A DNA stretch of 64,000 nt from Obesumbacterium proteus (GCF_001586165.1 NZ_CP014608.1:2356001-2420000), one strand, 5' to 3'; positions 26,315-36,041 are shown, counted from the first letter of the stretch. Numbers and translations are program-made. The notes: generated by a model from the sequence alone, not told the origin.

Positions 26315-26824
26315 TTACCTCGAGCTGCGACGTTCTGAAATCCAATCCTGAATTTCGATGGCGAAAGTGTCTGGCGCTTTACGGAATGTACGTCGAGCCA
26401 AATCTAAAATCGTGTGACGAGCCAACTCTTCTTCCATGCGCTGCTGGGCGCTATCCATGACCGCACGAATGCTGCATGGACCTTCGCATGCCCAAGCTGG
26501 AGGTGTTTCCTCAAAAACAGCGAGGCGTTGACGAATTTCTTTGCACTCAAACACCGTCTTGGAGCCATCAATGGCCTGCGCAACGTCAAGCGCCGTAATG
26601 AGCTCTGGTGCTCTCGCTAAGCGGAATCCGCCACCTTTACCTTCAGTGCTGACCACTAGCCCAGCACGTGAAAGACGGGTAAAAATTTTGGCAAGGTAAT
26701 CGAAGGGAACACCTTGCAGTTCAGCCATCTCACGCACATTCATTTCACGATCGTCACCTTTGCTATCGACCATGCATAACAGGCTATGAAGGCCATATTC
26801 CACGCCTGAACTATAGAATGCCAT
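26315..26824 (-). CDS. Rrf2-family transcriptional regulator with three clustered cysteines
   Basis: A protein of 169 residues. The N-terminal winged HTH (1-75, 'GVEYGLHSLLCMVD' and 'EGKGGGFRLARAP') is a typical Rrf2 domain. Cys94, Cys113 and Cys117 lie in the dimer-helix region, where IscR, NsrR and RsrR hold an iron-sulphur cluster; their spacing (19 and 4) resembles redox-sensing RsrR more than IscR. It is transcribed away from a flavoprotein dehydrogenase, and a 12-bp inverted repeat (26966-26998) lies between them, a likely operator. The cluster and signal are inferred. Confidence 0.8.
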   Translation of the reverse strand: MAFYSSGVEYGLHSLLCMVDSKGDDREMNVREMAELQGVPFDYLAKIFTRLSRAGLVVSTEGKGGGFRLARAPELITALDVAQAIDGSKTVFECKEIRQRLAVFEETPPAWACEGPCSIRAVMDSAQQRMEEELARHTILDLARRTFRKAPDTFAIEIQDWISERRSSR

Positions 26825-26965
26825 ATCAAACTCCGCTTAGTAAATTCTTAGTAAGAATACATGGAACCGCACAATCTGCAAAGGTATGCGTAATAGATAG
26901 TCTTGGGTGTATTTTTAAAGACTTTAAAATCAAATAATTAGATAAATTTCCTTCATAAGAATTAA

Positions 26966-26998
26966 CGTTAACTCCGAAACATGTTGTCGGAGTTAACG
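26966..26998. promoter_or_regulatory. 12-bp perfect inverted repeat, likely Rrf2 operator
   Basis: Arms CGTTAACTCCGA and TCGGAGTTAACG with a nine-base centre lie between the divergent regulator and flavoprotein genes, 60 bp upstream of the latter. A second, smaller repeat (ACGAC...GTCGT) follows. There is no T-run, so it is an operator rather than a terminator. Confidence 0.65.
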
Positions 26999-27058
26999 AC
27001 GACATGTATAGTCGTAGTTATTGAAGTAGATGATCAAATAATCAAAAGGTAGCAAAGC

Positions 27059-28261
27059 ATGAATAACCGTATTCTTATCGTTGGCGCTGGTTTTTCTGGC
27101 ATGTGGGCCGCTATCAGCGCTGCGCGTTTAGCGCATCTGAATAATCGTCGTGATATCGAAATAACCGTCTTAGCGCCGCAGCCAGAACTGCGCGTTCGTC
27201 CGCGTTTTTATGAAGATAAAGTGGCCACGCTGGTTTCTCCTTTGCTGCCGTTGTTTAGTGAGATTGGTGTTAACTTCCTTCAAGGAAGTGCAGAACAGAT
27301 TGATTATGAAAATAAAAAAGTTTCATATCGTGATGGGGCAGGGAATACCGCTTCGGTATCGTATGACCGTTTAGTGTTGGCCAGTGGTAGCCGTGTGAAG
27401 AAGTCATTGGTTGCAGGCGCGCAGAAATATGCCTTCGATATTGATCAATTGGAGTCGGCCCAGAAGTTTGAAAACCACCTGCAAAATTTAGCTAACCAAG
27501 AGCCGAGTGAAGCGCGTAATACCGTCGTTGTATGCGGTGGTGGATTTACCGGTATTGAGTTGGCAACCGAACTTCCTTCGCGTCTTAAAGCGCTATTAGG
27601 TGAGGATACGAAGACTAAAGTCATCGTAGTTGAACGTGGTGCTGAAATCGGCAGCCGGTTCAGCGCTGAATTACGCGATGTTATCGCTCAAGCTTCTGAA
27701 GAGTTAGGTATTGAGTGGAAGCTGAATGCGGAAGTCGAAGTTATTGATGCCAATGGCGTGACGTTGAAGGATGGAACGCGCATTGATACTTCAACCGTGG
27801 TCTGGACCGTTGGTGTAGAAGCCAGCGCTCTCACACAGCAGCTAGAAGCGGAGCGTGATAGCCAAGGTCGTTTGCTGGTTGACGAAAACTTACAGGTTCG
27901 TGGATTGCCGGGCGTTTATGCCACTGGAGACGTTGCCCATGCTGCAACCGATAATTTAGGGCATAAAGCGCTGATGACCTGTCAGCATGCGATTCAACTG
28001 GGGAAATTTGCCGGTAATAACGTGGCCGCCGATCTGATTGGCGTTTCTGGAGTGGCTTACCGCCAGGAAAACTACGTGACCTGCCTTGATTTAGGCGCGT
28101 GGGGCGCGGTCTTCACGCAGGGCTGGGAGCAAAAAGTCGACTCGGTTCGCGAAGAAGCTAAAAAGATTAAAATCTCAATCACCAATGAACTGATCTACCC
28201 ACCAAAAGCAGAGCGCGATGTTGCTTTTGCGGCGGCAGATCCGTTGGCAGCGTTTGTATAA
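27059..28261 (+). CDS. NADH dehydrogenase-like FAD-dependent oxidoreductase
   Basis: A protein of 400 residues. There are two Rossmann folds: FAD site 'ILIVGAGFSGMWAA' at the N-terminus and NAD(P)H site 'VVVCGGGFTGIELATEL' (about 159-175), plus the FAD contact 'GVYATGDVA'. It belongs to the NDH-2/COG1252 group: single-subunit, non-proton-pumping NADH or NAD(P)H oxidoreductases. No membrane helix at the C-terminus. Its partner regulator is an Rrf2 protein, so it may act in redox or nitrosative stress. Substrate unknown. Confidence 0.82.
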   Translation: MNNRILIVGAGFSGMWAAISAARLAHLNNRRDIEITVLAPQPELRVRPRFYEDKVATLVSPLLPLFSEIGVNFLQGSAEQIDYENKKVSYRDGAGNTASVSYDRLVLASGSRVKKSLVAGAQKYAFDIDQLESAQKFENHLQNLANQEPSEARNTVVVCGGGFTGIELATELPSRLKALLGEDTKTKVIVVERGAEIGSRFSAELRDVIAQASEELGIEWKLNAEVEVIDANGVTLKDGTRIDTSTVVWTVGVEASALTQQLEAERDSQGRLLVDENLQVRGLPGVYATGDVAHAATDNLGHKALMTCQHAIQLGKFAGNNVAADLIGVSGVAYRQENYVTCLDLGAWGAVFTQGWEQKVDSVREEAKKIKISITNELIYPPKAERDVAFAAADPLAAFV

Positions 28262-28274
28262 TCACGCCGATGCG

Positions 28275-28304
28275 GGGCAAGCCTTGAGCTTGCCCTAACT
28301 TTTC
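28275..28304 (+). terminator. Terminator after the flavoprotein gene
   Basis: An 8-bp stem GGGCAAGC / GCTTGCCC with a five-base loop and a T-rich tail (TAACTTTT). Confidence 0.75.
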
Positions 28305-28596
28305 TGAGCCATGCGGTGTTTTGTTGTTGAGTTTTAGCTTGGCTCAAAGATTGTTTTTTATTAATAATAAAAACGTATACCAAAAACCCATTATTGTTTT
28401 CTACGTTATAACCCTGCCAGCGAAATTATTATTTCCCTCACGCTAATTCTCTCTTTTTTACAATACCTTAGTTTATGTAAGCTCATTTTAATCAGCGTCT
28501 GTCTTAGCATAAATTGCCCCCAGAACGTTTTGCCAACAACAGTAGGATACAAAAAACACTTTGCAGAATAAGTATCTATAAATCATTATTTGAAAC
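28305..28596. other. Gap upstream of yeeO
   Basis: About 290 bases, AT-rich, that should hold the yeeO promoter. No gene or repeat is apparent. Confidence 0.3.
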
Positions 28597-30081
28597 GTGG
28601 TTTCACTCCAATTTTGTAGGCTAATCTTGAACTTACATGCAGTACTGCGTCAACGCGTAGCTAATACGCGCTGGTATGCGAAAAGAAAAAGTTATCGGGT
28701 TCTATTTTGGCGAGAAATAACGCCGCTTGCCGTTCCTATCTTGATAGAAAATGCCTGCGTGTTACTGATGGGCGTCCTCAGCACTTTTCTCGTGAGCTGG
28801 ATTGGCAAAGAAGCCATGGCAGGCGTTGGGCTTGCTGATAGTTTTAATATGGTGATTATTTCTTTTATTGCCGCCGTTGATTTAGGGACGACCGTGGTGG
28901 TCGCCTTTAGTTTAGGAACACGCGATCGCCGCCGAGCGCGCGCCGCCGCAAGGCAATCACTGGTATTGATGACGGTTGTTGCTTTGCTGTTGGCTGCGGG
29001 TATCCATTTGGCTGGTGAACACATTATTAATGTGATTGCCGGTGACGCGACGCCAGAAGTCAAAGCGTTAGCGCTTTCTTATTTGCAAACCACGGTGTGG
29101 AGTTATCCCGCCGCGGCCATTGCGCTCATCGGTAGCGGGGCGCTGCGCGGTGCTGGTAATACCAAAATTCCCCTGTTGGTTAACGGTGGAATGAATATCC
29201 TGAACATCATGATCAGTAGCGTTCTGATCTACGGTATTTTTGGCTGGGGCGGGCTCGGTTTTATCGGCGCAGGGCTTGGGCTAACGCTTTCTCGTTATAT
29301 CGGAGCGGCCTGCATTATTTACGTGCTGTTAAAGGGCTTTAACCCTGCGCTGCGTATTTCGCTGAAAAGTTATTTTAAACCGCTGAAGCTGAATATTCTG
29401 TGGGAAGTTTTGGGCATTGGTATTCCAGCAAGTATCGAATCGGTGCTGTTTACCGGCGGCAAACTCCTAACCCAAATGTTTGTGGCGGGTATGGGCACCA
29501 ACGTTATCGCGGGTAATTTTATTGCCTTTTCAGTGGCGGCATTAATCAACCTACCCGGTAATGCGTTGGGTTCTGCTTCAACGATTATCGTAGGACGACG
29601 CTTGGGCAAAGGGCAAATAGGCCAAGCCGAACGTCAGCTTCGTTATGTTTTCTGGTTATCAACTATCGTTTTGACCATCATCGCATGGGGAACAGTACCT
29701 TTTGCGGGCTTGTTTGCGTCTTTCTATACCCAAGAGTCCGATGTTATCGACGTGGTTAAAATACTGCTATGGCTCAATGCCGCATTTATGCCGATCTGGG
29801 CTGCATCGTGGGTGCTTCCGGCTGGGCTTAAAGGCGCACGTGATGTTCGCTTTGCCATGTGGATTTCGATGCTCGGAATGTGGGGCTGCCGCGTCGTGGC
29901 AGGCTATACGCTAGGCGTTGTGCTTGGCATGGGAGTTGTTGGTGTTTGGTTGGGGATGTTCTTTGACTGGGCGGTGCGCGGCGTATGCTTCTATTGGCGT
30001 ATGGTCAGCGGTCGCTGGCTATGGAAATATCCTCGTATTCAGCCTGAACTCGTGGAAGTCGACGCCAATAAAACGGAATAA
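28597..30081 (+). CDS. yeeO: MATE-family flavin/multidrug exporter YeeO
   Basis: A protein of 494 residues, closely similar to E. coli YeeO from the 'RWYAKRKSYRVLFWREITPLAVPI' segment onward; about twelve membrane helices. The repeated 'ALIGSGALRGAGNTKIPL' and 'GNALGSASTIIVGRRLG' segments are MATE motifs. YeeO is reported to export FMN and FAD and small peptides. The start is uncertain: GTG at 28597 is in frame but weakly preceded; a TTG at 28627 with AGG upstream is an alternative. It may be cotranscribed alone. Confidence 0.88.
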   Translation: MVSLQFCRLILNLHAVLRQRVANTRWYAKRKSYRVLFWREITPLAVPILIENACVLLMGVLSTFLVSWIGKEAMAGVGLADSFNMVIISFIAAVDLGTTVVVAFSLGTRDRRRARAAARQSLVLMTVVALLLAAGIHLAGEHIINVIAGDATPEVKALALSYLQTTVWSYPAAAIALIGSGALRGAGNTKIPLLVNGGMNILNIMISSVLIYGIFGWGGLGFIGAGLGLTLSRYIGAACIIYVLLKGFNPALRISLKSYFKPLKLNILWEVLGIGIPASIESVLFTGGKLLTQMFVAGMGTNVIAGNFIAFSVAALINLPGNALGSASTIIVGRRLGKGQIGQAERQLRYVFWLSTIVLTIIAWGTVPFAGLFASFYTQESDVIDVVKILLWLNAAFMPIWAASWVLPAGLKGARDVRFAMWISMLGMWGCRVVAGYTLGVVLGMGVVGVWLGMFFDWAVRGVCFYWRMVSGRWLWKYPRIQPELVEVDANKTE

Positions 30082-30101
30082 GTGTACCGTTAACGATATT
30101 G

Positions 30102-30123
30102 CTCCCCCCGTATTCGGGGGGAG
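30102..30123. terminator. GC-rich hairpin between yeeO and lldD
   Basis: CTCCCCCCG pairs with CGGGGGGAG across a TATT loop. It can serve both converging transcripts; the T-run is short. Confidence 0.65.
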
Positions 30124-30136
30124 ATTGGTAAATCAA

Positions 30137-31282
30137 TTAGCTCAATCCTTCCTGTACCAAAGAGTCGCGGCTAATTTCAGCGATAGATTTCGCGCCCGTG
30201 AGCGTCATCGCAACGCGCATCTCTTTTTCGATTAAGCCCAACAGATTTTCTACACCGGCCTGTCCGGCGGTGGCCAACGCATACAAATAGGCGCGGCCTA
30301 ACAACACGGAATCAGCACCGAGGGCGATCATTCTCACCACGTCTAACCCGCTGCGAATACCGCTATCGGCAAGAATTTTAATTTCGCCTTTAACCGCATC
30401 AGCAATTGCGGGCAGGGCGCGAGCAGACGACAACACGCCGTCTAATTGGCGACCGCCATGATTCGATACCACAATGCCGTCTGCGCCGAAGCGGACTGCA
30501 TCACGCGCATCTTCGGCATCCAAAATACCTTTAATCACCATTGGGCCGTCCCAAAAATCGCGGATCCACTCTAAATCGCTCCAAGAGATCGATGGATCGA
30601 AGTTCGTCGCCAGCCAGCCGATGTAGTCTTCAAGTCCCGTCGGCTTGCCCAGATAGGCCGAAATATTGCCTAAATCGTGTGGTCGGCCATTAAGCCCCAC
30701 GTCCCATGCCCAGGCGGGATGCGTCATTGATTGCAGATAGCGACGCATCGCGGCATTGGGGCCGCTCATTCCTGAATGGGCGTCACGATAACGCGCGCCC
30801 GGCGTCGGCATATCTACGGTAAACACCAGCGTTGAACAGCCTGCGGCTTTGGCACGCTCTAAGGCATTACGCATAAATCCGCGATCTTTCAACACATACA
30901 ATTGAAACCACATAGGGCGATTAATTGCCGGTGTAACTTCTTCGATAGGGCAAACGGAAACGGTGGAGAGGGTAAACGGAATGCCTTTATTATCGGCGGC
31001 GCGAGCGGCCTGAACTTCACCGCGACGTGCGTACATCCCGCATAATCCTACCGGGCCAAGCGCAACGGGCATGGCGAGTTTTTCATTGAACAGTTGAGTC
31101 TCAAGGCTCAGCGCCGACATATTTTTCAGTACGCGCTGCCGTAACGCTACCTGCGACAGATCTTCTACGTTGCGTCGTAGGGTGTGTTCGGCATAAGCGC
31201 CGCCGTCAATGTAGTGAAACAAAAACGGAGGCAGTTTGCGTTGCGCCGCGGCGCGGTAGTCGGTTGCAGCTGAAATAATCAT
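30137..31282 (-). CDS. lldD: L-lactate dehydrogenase LldD
   Basis: A protein of 381 residues, an FMN-dependent alpha-hydroxyacid dehydrogenase. N-terminal 'MIISAATDYRAAAQRKLPPFLFHYIDGGAY' is the family start; 'IVVSNHGGRQLDGV' contains the catalytic His and Arg of the active site. It oxidises L-lactate to pyruvate at the inner membrane. It overlaps lldR by four bases (ATGA) and ends the lldPRD operon. Confidence 0.95.
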   Translation of the reverse strand: MIISAATDYRAAAQRKLPPFLFHYIDGGAYAEHTLRRNVEDLSQVALRQRVLKNMSALSLETQLFNEKLAMPVALGPVGLCGMYARRGEVQAARAADNKGIPFTLSTVSVCPIEEVTPAINRPMWFQLYVLKDRGFMRNALERAKAAGCSTLVFTVDMPTPGARYRDAHSGMSGPNAAMRRYLQSMTHPAWAWDVGLNGRPHDLGNISAYLGKPTGLEDYIGWLATNFDPSISWSDLEWIRDFWDGPMVIKGILDAEDARDAVRFGADGIVVSNHGGRQLDGVLSSARALPAIADAVKGEIKILADSGIRSGLDVVRMIALGADSVLLGRAYLYALATAGQAGVENLLGLIEKEMRVAMTLTGAKSIAEISRDSLVQEGLS

Positions 31283-32070
31283 GGATTTCCTTCCCTTGTT
31301 ACATTTGTTTCTTCGTCGGGCAGGCGAGTGATACGGGCCTGCCGCGCTTCGTCTTCATGCAGATGTTTAATGGTGGAGTGAACGAAACCGAGGTGTGATT
31401 TTGCCGCTTTGCTAGCACGCTCGGGATCGCCGGCCAGAATGGCCTCAAGCAACTCGTTATGTTGCTTGGTGAGTCGAGAGAAAATGGTGGGTACGGTGTA
31501 CATACGTTGTCGGCTATGCATCACCGACGACTGCATTAAATCGAAAAATCCGCGCATGGTTTGCAGTAACACCACGTTGTGTGAGGCTTCGGCAATGGCC
31601 AGATGGAAACGTACATCGGCCTGCGCCGCGAGATCGGGGTTATCGCTTTCTTTCAGTTTCAGCGTGGCATCAAAACAGTATTGGAGTTTTTCTTTGTCAG
31701 CGTCGGTGGCTCGCATTGCGGCGTGCCATGCGGTGCTGGCTTCAATCGCGTGTCGAGCTTCGAGGATGTCGTAACGATAGTTGGGATCCTCGGCAACCAG
31801 CGTTCGCAGAGGTTCGACGATACGTTGTTCCGACCAAGGCTGTAGCTCAAAGCGCACGTAGGTGCCGCCGCCGCGGCGGCTGATCAGAATATTTTCACTG
31901 ATCAGCTTCTGAATGGCCTCGCGTAGCGATGAGCGAGATACGCCAAGTTCGGCGGCAAGCTGCCTCTCGGCGGGCAAACGCATGCCCGCCTCCAGATTAC
32001 GTTCGTGAATAATCGCCTTAACGCGCTCGACTAAATGGTCGGCAAGGCGAGGTTGTGGCAATGACGTCAT
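31279..32070 (-). CDS. lldR: GntR-family L-lactate regulator LldR
   Basis: A protein of 263 residues from ATG 32070, which overlaps the lldP stop (ATGA); a TTG further out is unnecessary. The winged HTH ('LPAERQLAAELGVSRSSLREAIQKL', about 37-61) and FCD effector domain (about 85-235) put it in the FadR subfamily. It represses lldPRD without lactate and activates with it. Its TTGGTC-type operator is upstream of lldP (33765). Confidence 0.93.
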   Translation of the reverse strand: MTSLPQPRLADHLVERVKAIIHERNLEAGMRLPAERQLAAELGVSRSSLREAIQKLISENILISRRGGGTYVRFELQPWSEQRIVEPLRTLVAEDPNYRYDILEARHAIEASTAWHAAMRATDADKEKLQYCFDATLKLKESDNPDLAAQADVRFHLAIAEASHNVVLLQTMRGFFDLMQSSVMHSRQRMYTVPTIFSRLTKQHNELLEAILAGDPERASKAAKSHLGFVHSTIKHLHEDEARQARITRLPDEETNVTREGNP

Positions 32071-33722
32071 GGAATCATCCAAGTTAGCAGATACGCCTGT
32101 AGCGTGGTGATCACACCCACCATGCAGGTGAATATCAGGCTATGTTTCACCGTGAAGCGGAATAGATCCGATTCTTTACCAACCAGCCCTACGGCGGCGC
32201 AGGCGATGGCGATAGACTGCGGTGAAATCATTTTCCCCGTCACGCCGCCGGTGGTGTTTGCCGCAACGAGTAGAACATCTGAAACACCGATTTGCTGTGC
32301 GGTTGTTGCCTGAAGTGCCGCGAACAGCGCGTTTGATGAGGTATCGGAGCCGGTAAGGAACACGCCTAGCCAGCCAAGGAACGGTGAGAAGAAGGTGAAT
32401 GCGTCGCCGGTGTGCGCCAAAGCCAGCGCCAGCGTTGCAGACAAACCTGAATAGTTAGAGATGAATGCAAACGCTAAAACCATCCCGATGGAGTAAATCG
32501 GCAGCGCCAGCTCTTTCATCGTGGAGAAGAATGTCGCTACCGCGGCCTGCGGTTTCATGCGCAGATAGATAACTGAGATAACCGCCGCCACCATAATGGC
32601 TGTGCCGGTTGCCGAGAGCCAATCGAGTTTATACACCGCGGCATAAGGCATGCTTTCCGCTACCACCGGCGGCATTTTTGCTACCAGCTTATCTAGCAGA
32701 GGAACGGAGAAGTTAAACACCCAATCCTGTAATGCGCCACCTTTGGCAAACAATGCCTTGAACGGCGGAATGCTCCAAATAGTGACCGTGGCGGTCAGGA
32801 AAATGAAGGGCATCCATGCGCGTATAACCTGCTTGGTCGTGTAGTTTTGGCGTGCGAGCGTTTGATCGGTAACTGATGCGCCCACATCGTTAAAACGGAA
32901 GATACGCTTTGGCTGCCATACGCGCAGAAACGTTGTGAGGCACACAAGCGACACTAACGATGAAATGATATCTGGCAGCTCAGGCCCGATAAAATTAGAG
33001 CTCAGGTACTGGGCGACGGCAAACGAACCACCGGCAACCACAACCGCAGGCCAAGTCTCTTTGATACCGCGCCAGCCATCCATGATAGCCATAATCCAAA
33101 ACAGCACGATGATGGTCAAGAATGGCAGCTGGCGTCCCACCATCTGACCAATCTCAAAGCTGTCGAGGCCGGTGACTTGTCCAGCCACAATAATAGGGAT
33201 GCCCATCGCACCGAAGGCAACCGGCGCGGTGTTTACAATCAGGCAAAGGCCAGCGGCATAAAGCGGATTAAAACCTAAACCCACCAGCAGTGCTGCGGTG
33301 ATTGCTACGGGCGCACCAAAGCCTGCGGCACCTTCCAAAAATGCACCGAAGCAGAAACCAACAATCAGCATTTGCAGACGTTGATCCGGCGTGATGGAAA
33401 GAATGGAAGAACGGATGATGTCAAACTGCCCGGTTTTTACCGAGATCTTGTAGACGAAGACGGCGGCAATGATGATCCAAGCGATAGGCCACAGACCATA
33501 AAAAAAACCATAAATAACGGAAGCAAAGGCGCGGTCGGCGGGCATTTGGTAGAAAAATAGCGCCACCAAAAGTGCAATGCCGACCGTAATCGTGGCGGCA
33601 ATATAGCCTTTGAGTTTGAGTTTTATTAACGCAAAAAAGAAGAACAAAATCGGTAACGCTGCGATGAGGCTGGATAGCCAGATATTCCCGATGGGGTCGT
33701 AAACTTGTTGCCAAACTTGCAT
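32067..33722 (-). CDS. lldP: L-lactate permease LldP
   Basis: A protein of 551 residues from ATG 33722 (GGAG upstream), the same length as E. coli LldP; a longer open frame exists but lacks family support. About 13 membrane helices, with 'GFCFGAFLEGAAGFGAPVAITAALLVGLGF' and 'LTGSDTSSNALFAALQATTAQQIGVSD' as marks. It imports L-lactate (also D-lactate, glycolate) with protons. First gene of the lldPRD operon. Confidence 0.95.
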   Translation of the reverse strand: MQVWQQVYDPIGNIWLSSLIAALPILFFFFALIKLKLKGYIAATITVGIALLVALFFYQMPADRAFASVIYGFFYGLWPIAWIIIAAVFVYKISVKTGQFDIIRSSILSITPDQRLQMLIVGFCFGAFLEGAAGFGAPVAITAALLVGLGFNPLYAAGLCLIVNTAPVAFGAMGIPIIVAGQVTGLDSFEIGQMVGRQLPFLTIIVLFWIMAIMDGWRGIKETWPAVVVAGGSFAVAQYLSSNFIGPELPDIISSLVSLVCLTTFLRVWQPKRIFRFNDVGASVTDQTLARQNYTTKQVIRAWMPFIFLTATVTIWSIPPFKALFAKGGALQDWVFNFSVPLLDKLVAKMPPVVAESMPYAAVYKLDWLSATGTAIMVAAVISVIYLRMKPQAAVATFFSTMKELALPIYSIGMVLAFAFISNYSGLSATLALALAHTGDAFTFFSPFLGWLGVFLTGSDTSSNALFAALQATTAQQIGVSDVLLVAANTTGGVTGKMISPQSIAIACAAVGLVGKESDLFRFTVKHSLIFTCMVGVITTLQAYLLTWMIP

Positions 33723-33764
33723 GCAGGTATCTCCAGAGAACAGACACTTTATTGTTCCGCTCCA

Positions 33765-33777
33765 TTGGTCTGACCAA
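33765..33777. promoter_or_regulatory. LldR operator upstream of lldP
   Basis: TTGGTC-T-GACCAA is a perfect 6-bp inverted repeat typical of LldR/PdhR-class GntR operators, 43 bp upstream of the lldP ATG. Confidence 0.75.
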
Positions 33778-33965
33778 ATTGGGCGGGTCACTGTTATAGT
33801 GTTCAATGGTTAATCTTTTGTTAATTTCTTGCAACGATAGCGTTTACTTTTTTTATTTTTCTGCCGCGAATGCTCACGTTTTTAGTTGGATTGGTACGAC
33901 CAAAGAGGGGCTGGGAGTGAAGAGATGAGCACCAGCGGACTGTGCCGCTGGGCAAATGTTAAATG

Positions 33966-34859
33966 TTAAGACGGGTAGCGCAGCGCATCGACAAACAAAG
34001 AAAATGCCGTGGTGTGTTGTTTGCGACTTGGGTAGTAAAGATAGTAACCCGGGAATGTGTTGCACCACGCGTCGAGCACTTGAACTAACCGACCATCGGC
34101 GAGCTCGTTTTGCACGGAATCCTCAGGCACATAGGCTAAGCCAAAGCCAACCACCGCTGCATCAATGCGCTGGCGTAGACTGTTAAACGTCAACTGTCCA
34201 TCGACACGAACCCTAAGTTCTTGGCCGTCTTTTTCAAACTCCCACGCATACAGTCCACCCCGAGTGGGTAAGCGCATGTTGATGCAGCGATGGTTTTGCA
34301 ATTCTTGTGGCGTGGAAGGGCTGCTGTGTTGCTGGAAGTACTGAGGCGATCCCACTACCACCATTCGCATATCTGGGCCAATACGCACGGCAACCATGTC
34401 TTTAGCCACTTGCTCGCCAAGGCGAACACCGGCATCGAAGCGACCGTTGACGATATCGGTTAGCGAATTATCAGCCACGATTTCAACGTTGATATCGGGA
34501 TAGTTAGCGAGGAACGATTTTAAAAACGGCCACAGCACAGCATCTACGGCGTGCTCTCCGGCGGTAATGCGAATATTGCCCGCTGGGGTGTCGCGCATAT
34601 CTCGTAGGGCATCTAGCTCGCTTTCAATCTCACGAAACCGCGGCTCAAGGCTGTTGGCAAGTTTCTCACCGGCTTCCGTTGGCGCTACGCTGCGGGTAGT
34701 GCGGGTGAGCAAACGAATATCAAGACGCTCTTCAAGCCCGCGAATGGAATGGCTAAGTGCCGACTGCGATACGCCTAATTTCGCCGCGGCTTTGGTGAAG
34801 CTGCGTTCTCTGGCGACGACGAGAAAAGAGATCAGATCGTTAAAGTTTTCTTTCAGCAT
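33966..34859 (-). CDS. LysR-family transcriptional regulator
   Basis: A protein of 297 residues from ATG 34859. Winged HTH at the N-terminus ('FVVARERSFTKAAAKLGVSQSALSHSIRGLEERL', about residues 13-46), then the two-lobed effector domain (about 90-290). It is divergent from the cupin gene at 35045 and may control it. The ligand is unknown. Confidence 0.85.
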   Translation of the reverse strand: MLKENFNDLISFLVVARERSFTKAAAKLGVSQSALSHSIRGLEERLDIRLLTRTTRSVAPTEAGEKLANSLEPRFREIESELDALRDMRDTPAGNIRITAGEHAVDAVLWPFLKSFLANYPDINVEIVADNSLTDIVNGRFDAGVRLGEQVAKDMVAVRIGPDMRMVVVGSPQYFQQHSSPSTPQELQNHRCINMRLPTRGGLYAWEFEKDGQELRVRVDGQLTFNSLRQRIDAAVVGFGLAYVPEDSVQNELADGRLVQVLDAWCNTFPGYYLYYPSRKQHTTAFSLFVDALRYPS

Positions 34860-35044
34860 TTTGCAGGTCTTTTGGATCAAGATAGCGCAAGTATAGGCCT
34901 ATTTATGAATTTTTCTCATAGCTCCTTGCGTATTTAGCTATCTAGTTACGTTGTATGAATCGGGGTAACGTTTAGGTCAGACAGCATTCCGACGGCTACA
35001 GCGCTTGATCGGCTTGGCTACATGCGTTTAAAGAAGAGGACAAT

Positions 35045-35440
35045 ATGAAAATTATCCATAACGGCTCGCAGGCTTCACTGGTTGGCTCAGACGACTATTT
35101 CACCGGTCGTGTACGTATCGATGGCCTATTTCAGGCTGAAGACCCTGCGCGCGTAGGCGGTGCAACAGTCACCTTTGAGCCTGGTGCACGCACCGCATGG
35201 CATACACATCCACTAGGGCAAACGCTGATCGTTACCCAAGGCCGCGGATGGGTACAGGAATTAGGTAAAGAGATTCAGGAAATTAACCCAGGCGATATCG
35301 CTTGGATCCCAGCAGGCGTTAAACACTGGCATGGCGCGACATCAGAAACAGCGATGACGCACATTGCGATTGCTGAATCACTGAATGGTAGCGTGGTGGA
35401 ATGGATGGAAAAAGTAACAGACGAGCAGTATCGCAAATAG
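35045..35440 (+). CDS. Cupin-domain enzyme, mandelonitrile-lyase-like fold
   Basis: A protein of 131 residues with both cupin motifs: 'WHTHPLGQTLIVTQGRGWVQE' (metal His residues) and 'PGDIAWIPAGVKHWHGA'. It resembles the short cupins related to (R)-hydroxynitrile lyase (GtHNL) and gentisate-family proteins, but its reaction is unknown. RBS AGAGGA lies upstream. It sits divergent to a LysR regulator, which suggests induction by a small aromatic or nitrile-type compound (inference). Confidence 0.75.
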   Translation: MKIIHNGSQASLVGSDDYFTGRVRIDGLFQAEDPARVGGATVTFEPGARTAWHTHPLGQTLIVTQGRGWVQELGKEIQEINPGDIAWIPAGVKHWHGATSETAMTHIAIAESLNGSVVEWMEKVTDEQYRK

Positions 35441-35568
35441 CGCTACACACGGCAGAATTGCGGTTTCATCATGCTCATAAGCCCATTGTTAAACTTTTTG
35501 TGATAAAGGCAGATCGCGTTTTTTGCGTGCTAGATTCAATGTTCAAGACAAACAAAAAGGATTAACGG

Positions 35569-35982
35569 ATGAAATTGTTGAAAATCGCGCTTCTGACCTC
35601 GCTTATCTCTTTGTCTACCACGGTGTTTGCGGAACAGGCTAAAAATCCGCTTAGCGTGCATATTTTAAATCAGCAGACCGGGCTGCCTTCTGCCGGTGTT
35701 GCCGTTACGCTAGAACATAAAGAAGGCGATCGCTGGGTGAATTTATCGACTGGAGTCACTGACAATGATGGGCGTATTCCTGCGCTGTATCCGCAGGGGC
35801 AAAGTATGGCGCTGGGCGATTATAAAGTGACGTTCAAAACGGGTGAGTATTTCTCAAAACTCAAACAAGAGACATTCTTCCCAGAAATACCGGTTGTGTT
35901 TCACGTGATCAAAGCTAACCAGCATTTACACGTGCCTTTGTTGTTGAGTCAATATGGTTACTCAACATATCGTGGTAGCTGA
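35569..35982 (+). CDS. hiuH: Periplasmic 5-hydroxyisourate hydrolase
   Basis: A protein of 137 residues with a signal peptide (cleavage after about residue 21, 'TTVFA-EQ'). The 'LSVHILNQQTGLPSAGVAVTLE' start and the C-terminal Y-R-G-S tetrapeptide are the hallmarks of transthyretin-like HIU hydrolases. It hydrolyses 5-hydroxyisourate in urate breakdown. The periplasmic location is as in E. coli HiuH; no other urate genes are adjacent. Confidence 0.9.
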   Translation: MKLLKIALLTSLISLSTTVFAEQAKNPLSVHILNQQTGLPSAGVAVTLEHKEGDRWVNLSTGVTDNDGRIPALYPQGQSMALGDYKVTFKTGEYFSKLKQETFFPEIPVVFHVIKANQHLHVPLLLSQYGYSTYRGS

Positions 35983-36014
35983 TATATTTTATAGTTAGCA
36001 TTCATATTTTTACT

Positions 36015-36041
36015 AGGTCGCATTTATCTGCGGCCTTTTTA
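36015..36041. terminator. Terminator shared by hiuH and acrR
   Basis: An 8-bp stem AGGTCGCA / TGCGGCCT (one G-T pair) with a six-base loop is followed by TTTTATTTT on the + strand. It separates the two converging genes. Confidence 0.7.

Noticed and set aside
33421..33834. 137-codon open frame on the minus strand overlapping lldP
   Set aside because: Out of frame with lldP, which matches its family over full length.
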